NCBI RefSeq assembly: GCF_010119975.1
Contig: NZ_CP048222.1
Span: 4,296,501 to 4,360,500, forward strand
Reading direction: 5' to 3'
Source of the DNA: Rhodocytophaga rosea
GTDB taxonomy: Bacteria; Bacteroidota; Bacteroidia; Cytophagales; 172606-1
DNA length: 64,000 nt
Position 1 is the first letter of the stretch; the number at the start of each line of letters is the position of its first letter. The position numbers and the translations under genes are program-made. Below, piece by piece: positions 18,990-27,695 of this stretch. Below the pieces are notes generated by a model. It did not search any database. It had not been told where the DNA came from and worked only from the letters and a program-made list of their open reading frames with translations.

Positions 18990-20078
18990 ATGCCAGAACT
19001 TATTGATGCCTATAACTCATATAATGAGTTTGAACGTACTTCATATTTTACTGTGTGTTTCAATACGCTTCCCTCCAATCTTAGGTTTGAGACACAATTA
19101 ACTGAAAGTAAGGAAAATATGGATTCAGTGATTGCTGCTGTTGATTTTGATTCCTTAGGCATTAAAGAAGTTTTTAAGAATTGGAATACAGAAGATGATA
19201 AAAATGCTGATTCTTCCAATGACTATCCATATCAGTATTTGTTAAAAAGTGAAAATCGTAAACTCATAATATGGATTGCCTTAGAAAGCGATGAGTTGAT
19301 GTTTGATTTTTTGTATGATGTTTCGGATCGGGAATTAGAAACATGGGTGGTTTCTACAAATCAACAACTTCGCAATAAATTTGGAGCCAATAAGTCTCCT
19401 ATATTTAAAGTATTATCCCGTAATACCAGAGGTTTTTTTACGAAGGATGTTCCGACAGATACATTGCAAGTAAATATAGAAGAACTGTATAATGATGATT
19501 TTAGAGAAATTAACTCCGTGATTATGCAGGTAATGGCAACAGAAAAATCAGGTTTGATATTGCTACATGGAGCGCCAGGAACTGGTAAGACATCCTATAT
19601 TAAACACTTAATTTCTAGTTTTAATAAAAAGCCCTTTATTTTCATTCAGAATGAATTTATAAAAGATCTTCTTAACCCCGATTTTATTTCATTCTTATTA
19701 AAGAATAGAAATTCTACACTTATCATCGAAGATGCAGAAAAAGTAATTACCACACGAGAATATATAAGTGAAATTTCAATGGTATCCACTATTCTTCAAT
19801 TAACTGATGGGCTTTTTAGCGATTATTTAAATATTAAAATCATTTGTACATTCAATACTAATATTGAAAGAGTGGACAAAGCACTTATTCGCAAAGGAAG
19901 AATGATAGCCAGTTATGAATTTAAACCGCTATCAAAAGAAAAAACAAATAAATTATTGCAATCTAAAGGTTATAATGCAATTGATAAAGAGATGATTCTT
20001 GCGGATATTTTTAATTTAGACAAAATAGATTTTGATAATTCTTCCAATTTGAGAAAAATAGGATTTAAAAGTAATTGA
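18990..20078 (+). CDS. Orphan AAA+ ATPase with an unrecognised N-terminal domain
   Basis: A 362-residue protein. Residues 1-185 match no family I recognise. The AAA+ core has Walker A GAPGTGKT (194-201), a Walker B-like STLIIEDAE (Glu247, Asp248) and a sensor-1-like Asn in IICTFNTN. After these come RKGRM (arginine-finger region) and the FKPLSKEKTNKLL segment. The ED order in Walker B and the short C-terminal lid resemble the Bcs1/proteasomal ATPase branch, without a membrane segment. The gene is more AT-rich than its neighbours and has no obvious operon partner. Substrate and function are unknown. Confidence 0.8.
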   Translation: MPELIDAYNSYNEFERTSYFTVCFNTLPSNLRFETQLTESKENMDSVIAAVDFDSLGIKEVFKNWNTEDDKNADSSNDYPYQYLLKSENRKLIIWIALESDELMFDFLYDVSDRELETWVVSTNQQLRNKFGANKSPIFKVLSRNTRGFFTKDVPTDTLQVNIEELYNDDFREINSVIMQVMATEKSGLILLHGAPGTGKTSYIKHLISSFNKKPFIFIQNEFIKDLLNPDFISFLLKNRNSTLIIEDAEKVITTREYISEISMVSTILQLTDGLFSDYLNIKIICTFNTNIERVDKALIRKGRMIASYEFKPLSKEKTNKLLQSKGYNAIDKEMILADIFNLDKIDFDNSSNLRKIGFKSN

Positions 20079-20280
20079 ATTCTTTTTCGCAACCAGTTAA
20101 TCTTAATCATACTCCTTTGATACATGATTATATTCAATTGCTATACTTTTAGACCCTTAGATAGCCAAACGATTTCTGCGGAAAAGCGTACTGTATACTG
20201 GTAACATATCATTGCTATTGAACTATATGCCTGCTTTGGCAGGTAGATACTAACATTTTAAAAACTAAATAAAATTGTTT

Positions 20281-20643
20281 ATGAGCTCTTTTAAAAAAAT
20301 GATGTATTTCATATATACCATCCTGTTTGTGCTGGTGGTATTGGGTGTACTGTATAACGACAGCCTGATTGCTACATTCGACCTGGAAACCAGTCATACG
20401 ATCTGGATGTTCACAGCTTTAATAGGCTTTGTTTTATTAATGTTTGAGAGTGTGCTTGAGAATATTCATCTGTCGAGTAAAAACCGCTCTTATAACCAGA
20501 TTGTAAAGGAAAATACGGAACTGAAAGCCAAGTTGTATGATGATATGGTACGGGTGAAAGATAGAAACAGAGATGGATACATTGAAAAAGACGAAACCAT
20601 CATTATCAACAAAACAGGCGAAAACCGGCCACGGGCTATTTGA
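20281..20643 (+). CDS. Small membrane protein with a C-terminal EF-hand
   Basis: A 120-residue protein starting at the ATG at 20281, which is preferred to the TTG 6 bases upstream. Two membrane segments lie at about 9-27 (YFIYTILFVLVVLGVLY) and 39-57 (IWMFTALIGFVLLMFE). A short charged, helical linker follows. Near residue 96 there is a textbook EF-hand loop, DRNRDGYIEKDE, with acidic or Asn residues at loop positions 1, 3, 5 and 12 and Gly at 6. Calcium sensing at the membrane is an inference. The gene stands 49 bases before gmhA on the same strand and might be co-transcribed. Confidence 0.72.
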   Translation: MSSFKKMMYFIYTILFVLVVLGVLYNDSLIATFDLETSHTIWMFTALIGFVLLMFESVLENIHLSSKNRSYNQIVKENTELKAKLYDDMVRVKDRNRDGYIEKDETIIINKTGENRPRAI

Positions 20644-20692
20644 TAATATATATACATAGGTTCAAACCCCGGAAAAGGATTTATATTTGCGC

Positions 20693-21277
20693 ATGAATTT
20701 TTCTCCCATTATCCGTCAGGAGCTACAGCAAGCCGCCCAGGTATTAGATCAATTTCTTTCAAGCCAGTCAAATATAGATGCTATTCAACAGACGGCTGTA
20801 TTGATGGCTGAGGCTATTCAGAAAGGCAATAAAATTATTTCTTGTGGAAACGGAGGATCACATTGCGATGCGATGCACTTTGCCGAAGAATTGTCTGGCC
20901 GTTACCGCGACAACCGCAGGGCTTTGCCGGCCATAGCCATATCAGATGTGAGTCATATTAGTTGCACCGGAAACGATTACGGATTTGATTACATTTTTAG
21001 CCGGTTTATTGAAGGCTTAGGCCAGCCGGGCGATGTGTTGCTTGGTATCAGCACCAGTGGCAATTCAGCCAATGTAATACTGGCTGTAGAAGCCGCCAGG
21101 CAAAAAGGAATGAAAACCGTTGTGCTCACCGGAAAAGACGGCGGCAAACTGGCAGCGTTAGCAGATGTAGAAATCCGGGTTCCTCACACCGGCTACGCCG
21201 ACCGCATTCAGGAAGTACATATTAAAATCATTCATATTCTGATTATGCTGATTGAGCAACTAGTAATTACCAAATAA
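20693..21277 (+). CDS. gmhA: Sedoheptulose 7-phosphate (phosphoheptose) isomerase
   Basis: A 194-residue SIS-domain isomerase. It makes D-glycero-manno-heptose 7-phosphate, the first step of heptose synthesis for surface polysaccharides. Near-identical family blocks are visible: [60 protein letters not shown] and [18 protein letters not shown]. The active-site Glu and His lie in the first and last of these. Length equals the E. coli enzyme (192). The ATG at 20693 is used rather than a TTG two codons upstream. No other heptose pathway gene is in the window. Confidence 0.95.
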   Translation: MNFSPIIRQELQQAAQVLDQFLSSQSNIDAIQQTAVLMAEAIQKGNKIISCGNGGSHCDAMHFAEELSGRYRDNRRALPAIAISDVSHISCTGNDYGFDYIFSRFIEGLGQPGDVLLGISTSGNSANVILAVEAARQKGMKTVVLTGKDGGKLAALADVEIRVPHTGYADRIQEVHIKIIHILIMLIEQLVITK

Positions 21278-21420
21278 ACTGATTGAAACCTAATCCGGTG
21301 ATTATCATGCCAGAATTGCTTTATTTTATAACCCATAGCTGATTTTAGCGTATACCTTTCATTGAGTATATATAAGTAAAAATTACTTATTAATGTTTTA
21401 TATCTTAACCTAAAAGAGCA

Positions 21421-21744
21421 ATGGGACTATTAGATTTTTTAAAAAATGGGGATGAGAAAAAAGCAACTCCTCAGCCAAAAGCAGCACCTCAGGCTAAAAC
21501 ACCGCCTCCGGCACAGCCACAACCACAGGTAAATCCTGTGAATACGAATACAACTCCGCCGGCAAGTAGTGCGGCTAAATATGAAATGTATACCGTAAAA
21601 GAAGGCGACTGGTTATCTAAAATTGCTGGCGCTTACTATGGAGATGTGCATAAATGGGATCGTATATTCCAGGCTAACCGCGATCAGATCAGCGATCCAG
21701 ATAAAATACGGCCAGGACAGATTCTGAAAATTCCACTCGATTAA
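21421..21744 (+). CDS. LysM-domain protein with Pro/Gln-rich linker
   Basis: A 107-residue protein. An N-terminal MGLLDFLKNGDEKK segment is followed by a low-complexity linker rich in Pro, Gln, Ala and Lys (about 17-50). A C-terminal LysM-like module at about 55-107 reads YTVKEGDWLSKIAGAYYGD, then KIRPGQILKIP. Small LysM proteins of this type (YgaU/XkdP-like) bind peptidoglycan or serve in baseplate-like complexes. No signal peptide is seen, so the location is uncertain. A strong terminator follows, making it a single-gene unit. Confidence 0.85.
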   Translation: MGLLDFLKNGDEKKATPQPKAAPQAKTPPPAQPQPQVNPVNTNTTPPASSAAKYEMYTVKEGDWLSKIAGAYYGDVHKWDRIFQANRDQISDPDKIRPGQILKIPLD

Positions 21745-21765
21745 TAGTAGACACGATTTGATAAC

Positions 21766-21805
21766 AGCAAAGCCTGCATTTTATAATGCAGGCTTTGCTA
21801 TTTTA
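21766..21805 (+). terminator. Intrinsic terminator after the LysM gene
   Basis: A perfect 15-bp stem (21766-21780 with 21785-21799) closes a 4-base TTAT loop and is followed by ATTTTAT. Confidence 0.9.
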
Positions 21806-22107
21806 TAGAGTTTGTAATACATATAATTAATTAACAGAGTTAACCCAGAATCATGTTATAATAATATTTGGATAGCCAAAGGTTACTGATCTACCCGATA
21901 CACATTAAATATATTCTTCACCTGGTTGATTCACTATTAGTTACAATAGAGATAAGATTATTGAATATTTTAAGGCGAAACCGGGTACAAAGGCAATGGC
22001 TTTCTGGGAAAATAAACACAAATCACGAAGTCATTTTATATTAAATACGCCATATAATCAGTAACTTAGTTTAAAATATATGCTTTTTGATAAACTATAT
22101 TTCCTTA
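21806..22107. other. Intergenic region before the FecR-like/CHASE2 unit
   Basis: About 300 bases without a convincing gene on either strand. It is AT-rich, with no repeat or clear promoter recognised. The promoter for the three-gene unit downstream is presumably here. Confidence 0.5.
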
Positions 22108-22947
22108 ATGATGATACTATTTGTCACCTATATAATTTCTCTGTTTCTATCGCTTACCCAGACTACTGAAACGTATCATGTGATCCATGTACAGGGAAGT
22201 ATTCTGAATAAAGTTTCCCGAAAACCATTACAAACCGGCGACCGGCTTAAAGCGGATGATGCCCTTGTATTTGCCTCAGATAAAGCACTGGCTGTCGTAT
22301 TAAGCACAAAAAAAGGCCGCTATATTCTCAACAGACCTACCAATGATGGAGACGTATCGGCTGGGAGGGAAGCCATAGCTATTATCCGTGATATTATTCT
22401 TAATCCGGTGGAGCGCTCCAGTTTATCTACCCGTAACTATACCTTTCGCAGAAGAGGCATAGATCTGAAAGACTTATTTGCTGATAATACTTTTACGCTA
22501 TTAGGTAGACAAACTAAAATTGTGCTTGACCCGGCTGTATATCCGATGTCTGCACAAAATTATTTTGTGTGCAAATATAATTACCAGGAGAAGGAAGTGA
22601 ATAAAAAAATGCCTTTTATTGGCGATACCCTCATATTCGATGTAAACCGGATGTATACTGTAAATGGAAAACCTATCAGGCCGGAAGCACCAGGAGAAAC
22701 AGAATTGTATTATTATAATATTGCCACCAATTCCAGCACCTTTGTAGGTTCCTTCATTCCGGTATATATAGCCGACGAAATTCTTGAAAAGGAATTACAA
22801 ACACTGACCGATGTACTTAAATCCCTGCAAACTCCCCGGCCAGAGATTGAGCAGCATTTACATGAGCATGTGCAGTCCTTGTATGGAATTACCGATAAAA
22901 ACATTCTGACTCATTGGGTGAGTGAACATATAAAAAATCACAACTAA
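22108..22947 (+). CDS. Exported protein of unknown family, FecR-like N-terminus (paralog 1)
   Basis: A 279-residue protein from the ATG at 22108; an in-frame TTG lies 21 bases upstream. A hydrophobic export segment is followed by YHVIHVQGSILN, LQTGDRLKADDALVF, then KALAVVLSTKKGRYIL. That pattern of small beta strands with a GD turn recalls the FecR/PEGA-like periplasmic fold. The middle carries DLKDLFADNTFTLLGRQTK and YPMSAQNYFVCKYNY. The C-terminus is helical (LYGITDKNILTHWVSEHIK). It is colinear with the next gene over nearly its whole length, so the pair arose by tandem duplication. Both precede a CHASE2 gene. No enzymatic motif is seen. Confidence 0.75.
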   Translation: MMILFVTYIISLFLSLTQTTETYHVIHVQGSILNKVSRKPLQTGDRLKADDALVFASDKALAVVLSTKKGRYILNRPTNDGDVSAGREAIAIIRDIILNPVERSSLSTRNYTFRRRGIDLKDLFADNTFTLLGRQTKIVLDPAVYPMSAQNYFVCKYNYQEKEVNKKMPFIGDTLIFDVNRMYTVNGKPIRPEAPGETELYYYNIATNSSTFVGSFIPVYIADEILEKELQTLTDVLKSLQTPRPEIEQHLHEHVQSLYGITDKNILTHWVSEHIKNHN

Positions 22948-23126
22948 ATTCAGTGAAATAACATTTTTATCTACATATAACTCCATATAATATAAAACAG
23001 AATACCATACTTAAAAGTGGGTCACTCTTTGACATATTAGTTTACTATTATATGCTTAATAAGATATTCAACTGAGTTTACAGAATACCAACCATCAACA
23101 ATGATTTAGTATTATACGATATATCC

Positions 23127-23948
23127 ATGATCTTCCTCTTATTTGCCTGGCTTATAGTTTGCCCATCTCCTCAAACTGATATCTATCATGTGATACATGT
23201 GCGGGGAATTATTCTCAATCAAACTAAAAATGATACCCTTAGTGTAGGCGACAAATTAAATCCTAGCGATAAACTCTTATTCAGAACCCCAAAAGCAATG
23301 GCTACGGTATTAAGCCCTGCGGGTGGCCGTTTTACGCTAGGTTTAGCTGCAGCTCGGCAAAGTTCAAACGGAGAGGAATTTATGAATCTGCTGAAAGATG
23401 TATTGATGGGTGAAACGGCAGTGGCTAAACTAAGCACCCGTGGTTTAGTTACTGATAAGATTGTAGATTTGAAAGGAGTTTTCTCTTCAGATTCAATGGT
23501 GTTTTTGGGAGGCCGTTCAAAGCTTATTCTCGACAAATCAGCTCATCCCATGTCACATCACCAGTATTTTGTGTACCGCTATACCTATAACGAGGATAAA
23601 ATAGCCCAAAAACGGATTCCGCACCGTGCGGATACGCTTATTTTTGACAAGAATATTTTATACACACATAACAATCATGCAATTGCGCCGGCAGGTATTA
23701 ATGAGGTAGAAATTCTTAAAGTGAATGTAAAAGACCAGAGTTCAAGGCTGATGGGAAGTTTTAAGCCAATTTTTATATCTGATGAGGAACTAAAGACAGA
23801 GCTTGAGGTAATCCGGAATGTTATGCGATCTCAGCAGCTCACTGAGGAGGAAATTATCGAACAAATGTATTACCACATTTTAGCAGTGTACGGGCAAACT
23901 AATGAAAATATGTTACGGTTGTGGTTGTCTGAACATTTAAAAATGTAA
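23127..23948 (+). CDS. Exported protein of unknown family, FecR-like N-terminus (paralog 2)
   Basis: A 273-residue protein with an N-terminal hydrophobic segment (MIFLLFAWLIVCPSPQ). Shared blocks with paralog 1 include YHVIHVxGxILN, the GDKL turn, KAMATVLSPAGGRFTL, LSTRG, DLKGVF, HPMSHHQYFVYRYTY, ADTLIFDKN and MGSFKPIFISDEEL. It also shares the C-terminal VYGQTNENMLRLWLSEHLK. The conserved DTLIFD and PMS..YFV blocks are specific to the pair and do not match a domain I recognise. The CHASE2 gene starts 92 bases downstream on the same strand. A role as a ligand-binding or regulatory partner of that receptor is an inference from context. Confidence 0.75.
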   Translation: MIFLLFAWLIVCPSPQTDIYHVIHVRGIILNQTKNDTLSVGDKLNPSDKLLFRTPKAMATVLSPAGGRFTLGLAAARQSSNGEEFMNLLKDVLMGETAVAKLSTRGLVTDKIVDLKGVFSSDSMVFLGGRSKLILDKSAHPMSHHQYFVYRYTYNEDKIAQKRIPHRADTLIFDKNILYTHNNHAIAPAGINEVEILKVNVKDQSSRLMGSFKPIFISDEELKTELEVIRNVMRSQQLTEEEIIEQMYYHILAVYGQTNENMLRLWLSEHLKM

Positions 23949-24040
23949 ATTGGGTATATGATAGGTATTAAAACCGGTGGTACATTCCTGCGGTGGTATC
24001 ACTTCTACAATTCGTCAAAGGAACTCATGTCAATTTCCGA

Positions 24041-25273
24041 ATGAAGAAAAACGTACTACTTATTACAGCCTGCCTGGCACATAGCCTGTTGTTACTGGCA
24101 TTTACGTATATTGAACTAAAGTCTCCTTATACAACCGGGGAAGAGTTGACCATGCTGCAACTTACCTCAGGGCTGAAAAGAAAGGTTTTTCTGCGTAAAG
24201 AAAAGCCTTCCCCAGACCGGTTTTTATTCATATCTGTATCGTGGGATAAAAAGCTGGTTGAGAAAAAAGATGAATATGATACTCCAGTTGGCCAGCAACC
24301 CATTACTGATCGTTCTAAAATTGCAGATTTTTTGCAGATTCTAAATCAGAAGCCAGATAATCATAAATTCATTACTTTAGATATTTTTTTCGAAGATTCT
24401 ACTACTGGCCAGCCTCAGGATGATATACGCCTGGCAGCAGAGCTGGCTCGGACAAAAAACCTGCTAATCCCTTATCATATGGGAGATAGTAGCCAACCCA
24501 ACTATCCCATATTTAAAGCTCCCTTGGGATTAGCGGATTATGAACCTACTGTTGAAGGGTTGTTGATCAAATTTAGCATCGTTAATAGCCAGGGCCATAA
24601 AACAATGCCACTACTAATGTATGAAAACGTATCTGGTAAAGAGTTTAAGCCTGGTATGATAGTAGATGAACTGGGTGGCAAACCTGTTTTAAGTTCTTTT
24701 ATTCTTGATCACCGCATCTTTCAGGAAGATGTTATGGCTCCGAATGCACCGCTTTACCATAAATTATATTTAAATGAATTATTAAAACTAGATCCTGAAT
24801 ATATACATGATTTTACCAAAGATAAGATTATTATCATAGGCGACTTAGATAACCGGGTTGATATGCATAAAACGATATATGGCGACATGCTGGGACCTGT
24901 TATCTTGCTGAATGCATTCCTTGCCCTTGAAAATGGCGACAATCAGATTACCTGGTATTTTCTGTTGTTTTTACTTTGCAGTTATATGCTTATCTCCTAT
25001 GTGTGTTTTAAACAGGTAGATATCCTGGAAGGCTGGCTCTTCAGATGGTTACCCAAGTGGCTGGCCATCCCGGGTTATGTGAAGGAAATGATGGAGAGTT
25101 TTGCCAGTTACCTGCTGTATTTTGGATTGCTTTCAATTATGTCGTATATGCTATTTAACTTTCATCTTACCATTTTTCTGATTTCTATTTATATGCAGGT
25201 ATTAGAGTGGATTATTAAAAATATCCGCCGCCGGGTAGAACAATCAGAAACAGTGATCAAAAGCGCCCAATAA
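24041..25273 (+). CDS. CHASE2-domain membrane protein without an output domain
   Basis: A 410-residue protein from the ATG at 24041, preferred to the upstream in-frame GTG because a membrane segment starts there (MKKNVLLITACLAHSLLLLAF). Residues about 30-300 form a CHASE2-like extracytoplasmic sensor. Typical parts are FLFISVSWDKKLVEKK, FITLDIFFED, and the terminal KDKIIIIGDLDN, KTIYGDMLGPVILLNAFLAL. Three membrane helices follow at about 304-323, 352-370 and 376-392. The protein then ends after about 20 basic residues. CHASE2 receptors usually continue into a kinase, cyclase or other effector, and none is present here. It forms a unit with the two upstream paralogs and ends at a terminator. 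Confidence 0.82.
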   Translation: MKKNVLLITACLAHSLLLLAFTYIELKSPYTTGEELTMLQLTSGLKRKVFLRKEKPSPDRFLFISVSWDKKLVEKKDEYDTPVGQQPITDRSKIADFLQILNQKPDNHKFITLDIFFEDSTTGQPQDDIRLAAELARTKNLLIPYHMGDSSQPNYPIFKAPLGLADYEPTVEGLLIKFSIVNSQGHKTMPLLMYENVSGKEFKPGMIVDELGGKPVLSSFILDHRIFQEDVMAPNAPLYHKLYLNELLKLDPEYIHDFTKDKIIIIGDLDNRVDMHKTIYGDMLGPVILLNAFLALENGDNQITWYFLLFLLCSYMLISYVCFKQVDILEGWLFRWLPKWLAIPGYVKEMMESFASYLLYFGLLSIMSYMLFNFHLTIFLISIYMQVLEWIIKNIRRRVEQSETVIKSAQ

Positions 25274-25346
25274 CTTTCGCAGAACTGGTCTGTTATCAGA
25301 ATGGATGCAGTAAAAACAAAAAGATATTTTCGCTGGTAAAAATAAA

Positions 25347-25377
25347 AAAAGCCTCTGCTAACAACAGGGGCTTTTAT
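25347..25377 (+). terminator. Intrinsic terminator after the CHASE2 gene
   Basis: An 11-bp stem with one G-U pair (25347-25357 with 25365-25375) closes a 7-base loop and ends in TTTTAT. The A-run on the left arm makes it usable in both directions, so it may also serve the convergent LacI-type gene. Confidence 0.8.
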
Positions 25378-25515
25378 ATAATATACACTTATTGCAGATT
25401 ATGTTATCGCCAACATAATAGACTTAATCAGGAGCAATAACTATTCCAGTGTATGATATTTTTTAACAGATATAAAAATAAATTTTGTGCAGGATTAGTA
25501 AAGCTGAACATAGAA

Positions 25516-26550
25516 TTAATTGTGTTTGCGTTGCGGCATACTTGATCCCCGTATGATCAGCTGGGTTTTTAGTACTTTGGTTTCTGGTTTAGAAATTATG
25601 CCCTTATTTTCAAGCCCTTGTAGATATAATTGGGCGGCTACTCTTCCAAGTTCCACGGGATTTTGATCTACAGAAGTAAGGCCCGGATCAATAATGGTAG
25701 AAACGGGTTCATTTCCAAAGCCAACAATAGCTACATCTTCCGGAATCCGAATGCCTTGTTCTTTCAATATAAGCATTACCTGAATGGCGACCGGGTCATT
25801 AATTACTACAATCGCATCAGGCCTGTTTGGCAAATTCATCAGGCGCATCGTAGCTGCTGCTATATGTTCTTTGTTAAACCCACAATGGATAATTAATTCC
25901 GGGTCTACCTCTAAACCGGAAGCCCTTAATCCATCTGTATACCCTTCCATCCGGTTTTTACTGATAGATAACATTTTATTACCGGAAAGATGAGCAATCC
26001 GCTTGCGGCCGGTTTGAATCAGATGCTGGGTTGCATTAAAGGCTCCTTCGTAATCATTTACCACCACTTTACAAACATCCAGTTCTTCACAAACCCGGTC
26101 AAAAAAGACGAGGGGTATGCCTTTTTTCTGTACTGCCCTGAAATGAGAGAAATCTTTTGTTTCACCAGACAATGAAACGATAAGCCCATCCATTTTGCTG
26201 GATACCAGATTACGCACATTCGCAATTTCGGTTTCATATCGCTCTCCGGAATGGCAAATCATGGTATAATATCCTGCCCTGCTCAATACTTCCTGCATAC
26301 CAATTACAGCTGAGGAGAAAAATACCGTATCAAGGTTGGGAATTACAATGCCTATAAAATTAGATTTGCTTTTCACCAGGCTTTGCGCCATGTAATTAGG
26401 CTGATAATCCAGTTCATGTGCGAGTTCACGCACCGCTCTCCGGGTATGTACATTTACTTCTGGTAAATTACGCAATGCACGCGACACGGTCGCCGCAGAA
26501 ATATTCATACGACGGGCCAGATCCTTAATCGTAATTTGTTCGCTATTCAT
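25516..26550 (-). CDS. LacI/GalR-family transcriptional regulator
   Basis: A 344-residue repressor. The N-terminal helix-turn-helix and hinge read ITIKDLARRMNISAATVSRA and LDYQPNYMAQSLVKSK. A periplasmic-binding-protein-like sensor follows from about residue 63 (FIGIVIPNLDTVFFSSAVIG, PLVFFDRVCEE, RIAHLSGN, PDAIVVINDPVAIQVM, VGFGNEPVSTIIDPGLTSVD). It is placed next to MbnP, GH5-like, PIG-L and GH127-like genes, so control of that carbohydrate block by a sugar is likely but inferred. No operator palindrome was recognised in the intergenic regions by eye. Confidence 0.93.
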   Translation of the reverse strand: MNSEQITIKDLARRMNISAATVSRALRNLPEVNVHTRRAVRELAHELDYQPNYMAQSLVKSKSNFIGIVIPNLDTVFFSSAVIGMQEVLSRAGYYTMICHSGERYETEIANVRNLVSSKMDGLIVSLSGETKDFSHFRAVQKKGIPLVFFDRVCEELDVCKVVVNDYEGAFNATQHLIQTGRKRIAHLSGNKMLSISKNRMEGYTDGLRASGLEVDPELIIHCGFNKEHIAAATMRLMNLPNRPDAIVVINDPVAIQVMLILKEQGIRIPEDVAIVGFGNEPVSTIIDPGLTSVDQNPVELGRVAAQLYLQGLENKGIISKPETKVLKTQLIIRGSSMPQRKHN

Positions 26551-26765
26551 AGCTAAAGTAGATGTTGTTTAACTTTTTGTTGTTGGAGGGAGCCCGTAAA
26601 GTACTCAAGTTTAAGTAAATATAAAAATACCTTTTCTAAAGTATATCATTAACTTTTCTGAAAAGACACAGCAGCAGTGGATACAGATAAACACTATCCA
26701 AAAAAATAATTATTAAACTAATAGGTTGTCTGCCATAAGATTTTGAATTGCTAAGATTCTTGCGG

Positions 26766-27518
26766 TTAAGGAATTACTACAAACATTTCTCTATAGTTAC
26801 TAGCTATGCTTGGAGCCGTTTTTCCGCCCATCACACTTACAGAAGATTGATCTGTAGGCATCTTTACATCTAGCGCAGCTCCGGAAAACCCTCCAAAAAC
26901 CCTGGCGGCATCAGCCTGTATCTGTAGCGTACTGGAACTGTTTTGGCTAACAGTTAATTCTTTTAGATTTAATGTTACCTGGCGGTAACACTGTTCTCTG
27001 CCAATGTGGTAGACAATAGGCCCTTTCGCGCCGTCTGGCTGGTGATAAAATCCCTCACATTTAAAAAATACATACCCTGTTTCCCACATCCAGAACATGC
27101 CATAATCAGGATCTAATACGCCGGCTTGTTCACCACTGTGATTATTAAGGCTATCTACACCTATGGCAAAAGAGAGTTTAGTATATTTTCCCGGAGGTAC
27201 ATCTGGTAAAGAGACTATAGTAACAGGTTCTGTATCTTCTGAAATTTCTATGAGGTGATAGCTGTTTTTTTGCCGCCAGATGCTGCCATCAGCTTTAGTA
27301 AGTGCAATATTACTCAGGTAAAATTTAAATCTGGTGATACTGATCTTGTCGCCCAGTAAAGTGGTATAAATCTGGTTCAATTGCAGTTTTTCTTTCCCAA
27401 ACATAGGCTGTATCTGCAAAGTCAGATCAGAGGGAGGTATAACTTTTGTATCTTCTGGCACAAATCCAGATAGTAGCAGGATAAAAACAATACATAGGCT
27501 GTAACGTACTTGTTTCAT
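26766..27518 (-). CDS. MbnP-family exported protein
   Basis: A 250-residue protein with a Sec signal peptide (YSLCIVFILLLSGFVPE). The single domain has the MbnP pattern: FKFYLSNIALTKADGS, YHLIEISE, FAIGVDSLNNHSGEQAGVLD followed by PDYGMFWMWETGYVFFKCEG, then a His-containing VYHIGREQCY strand. MbnP proteins bind copper and usually occur with the dihaem protein MbnH. No MbnH-like gene is in the window. The copper link is family knowledge, and metal binding here is inferred. It follows the GH5-like gene in divergent orientation. Confidence 0.85.
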   Translation of the reverse strand: MKQVRYSLCIVFILLLSGFVPEDTKVIPPSDLTLQIQPMFGKEKLQLNQIYTTLLGDKISITRFKFYLSNIALTKADGSIWRQKNSYHLIEISEDTEPVTIVSLPDVPPGKYTKLSFAIGVDSLNNHSGEQAGVLDPDYGMFWMWETGYVFFKCEGFYHQPDGAKGPIVYHIGREQCYRQVTLNLKELTVSQNSSSTLQIQADAARVFGGFSGAALDVKMPTDQSSVSVMGGKTAPSIASNYREMFVVIP

Positions 27519-27695
27519 AGGAGAAAAATAGATCAGGTAACAATTACTGTTCCAGTAAACGGTTATACAAATATATATACTTTCTCACCATCAGGTCAAT
27601 AACTCGTGTCTGGAACCGTGAATGATTACTAACAGACAACCGGATTTTCTGGAAGGATGTATCTATTTTTGTTGATTGCCTGTAAATCTTATAGT

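Noticed and set aside
20660-20680. GGTTCAAACCCC, similar to a tRNA T-loop
   Set aside because: No acceptor stem, anticodon arm or D-arm can be formed around it.
20682-20689. TATATTTG, a perfect -7 box just before gmhA
   Set aside because: It ends three bases before the ATG, which would place the transcript start inside the gene, and no -33 TTTG is at the right distance.
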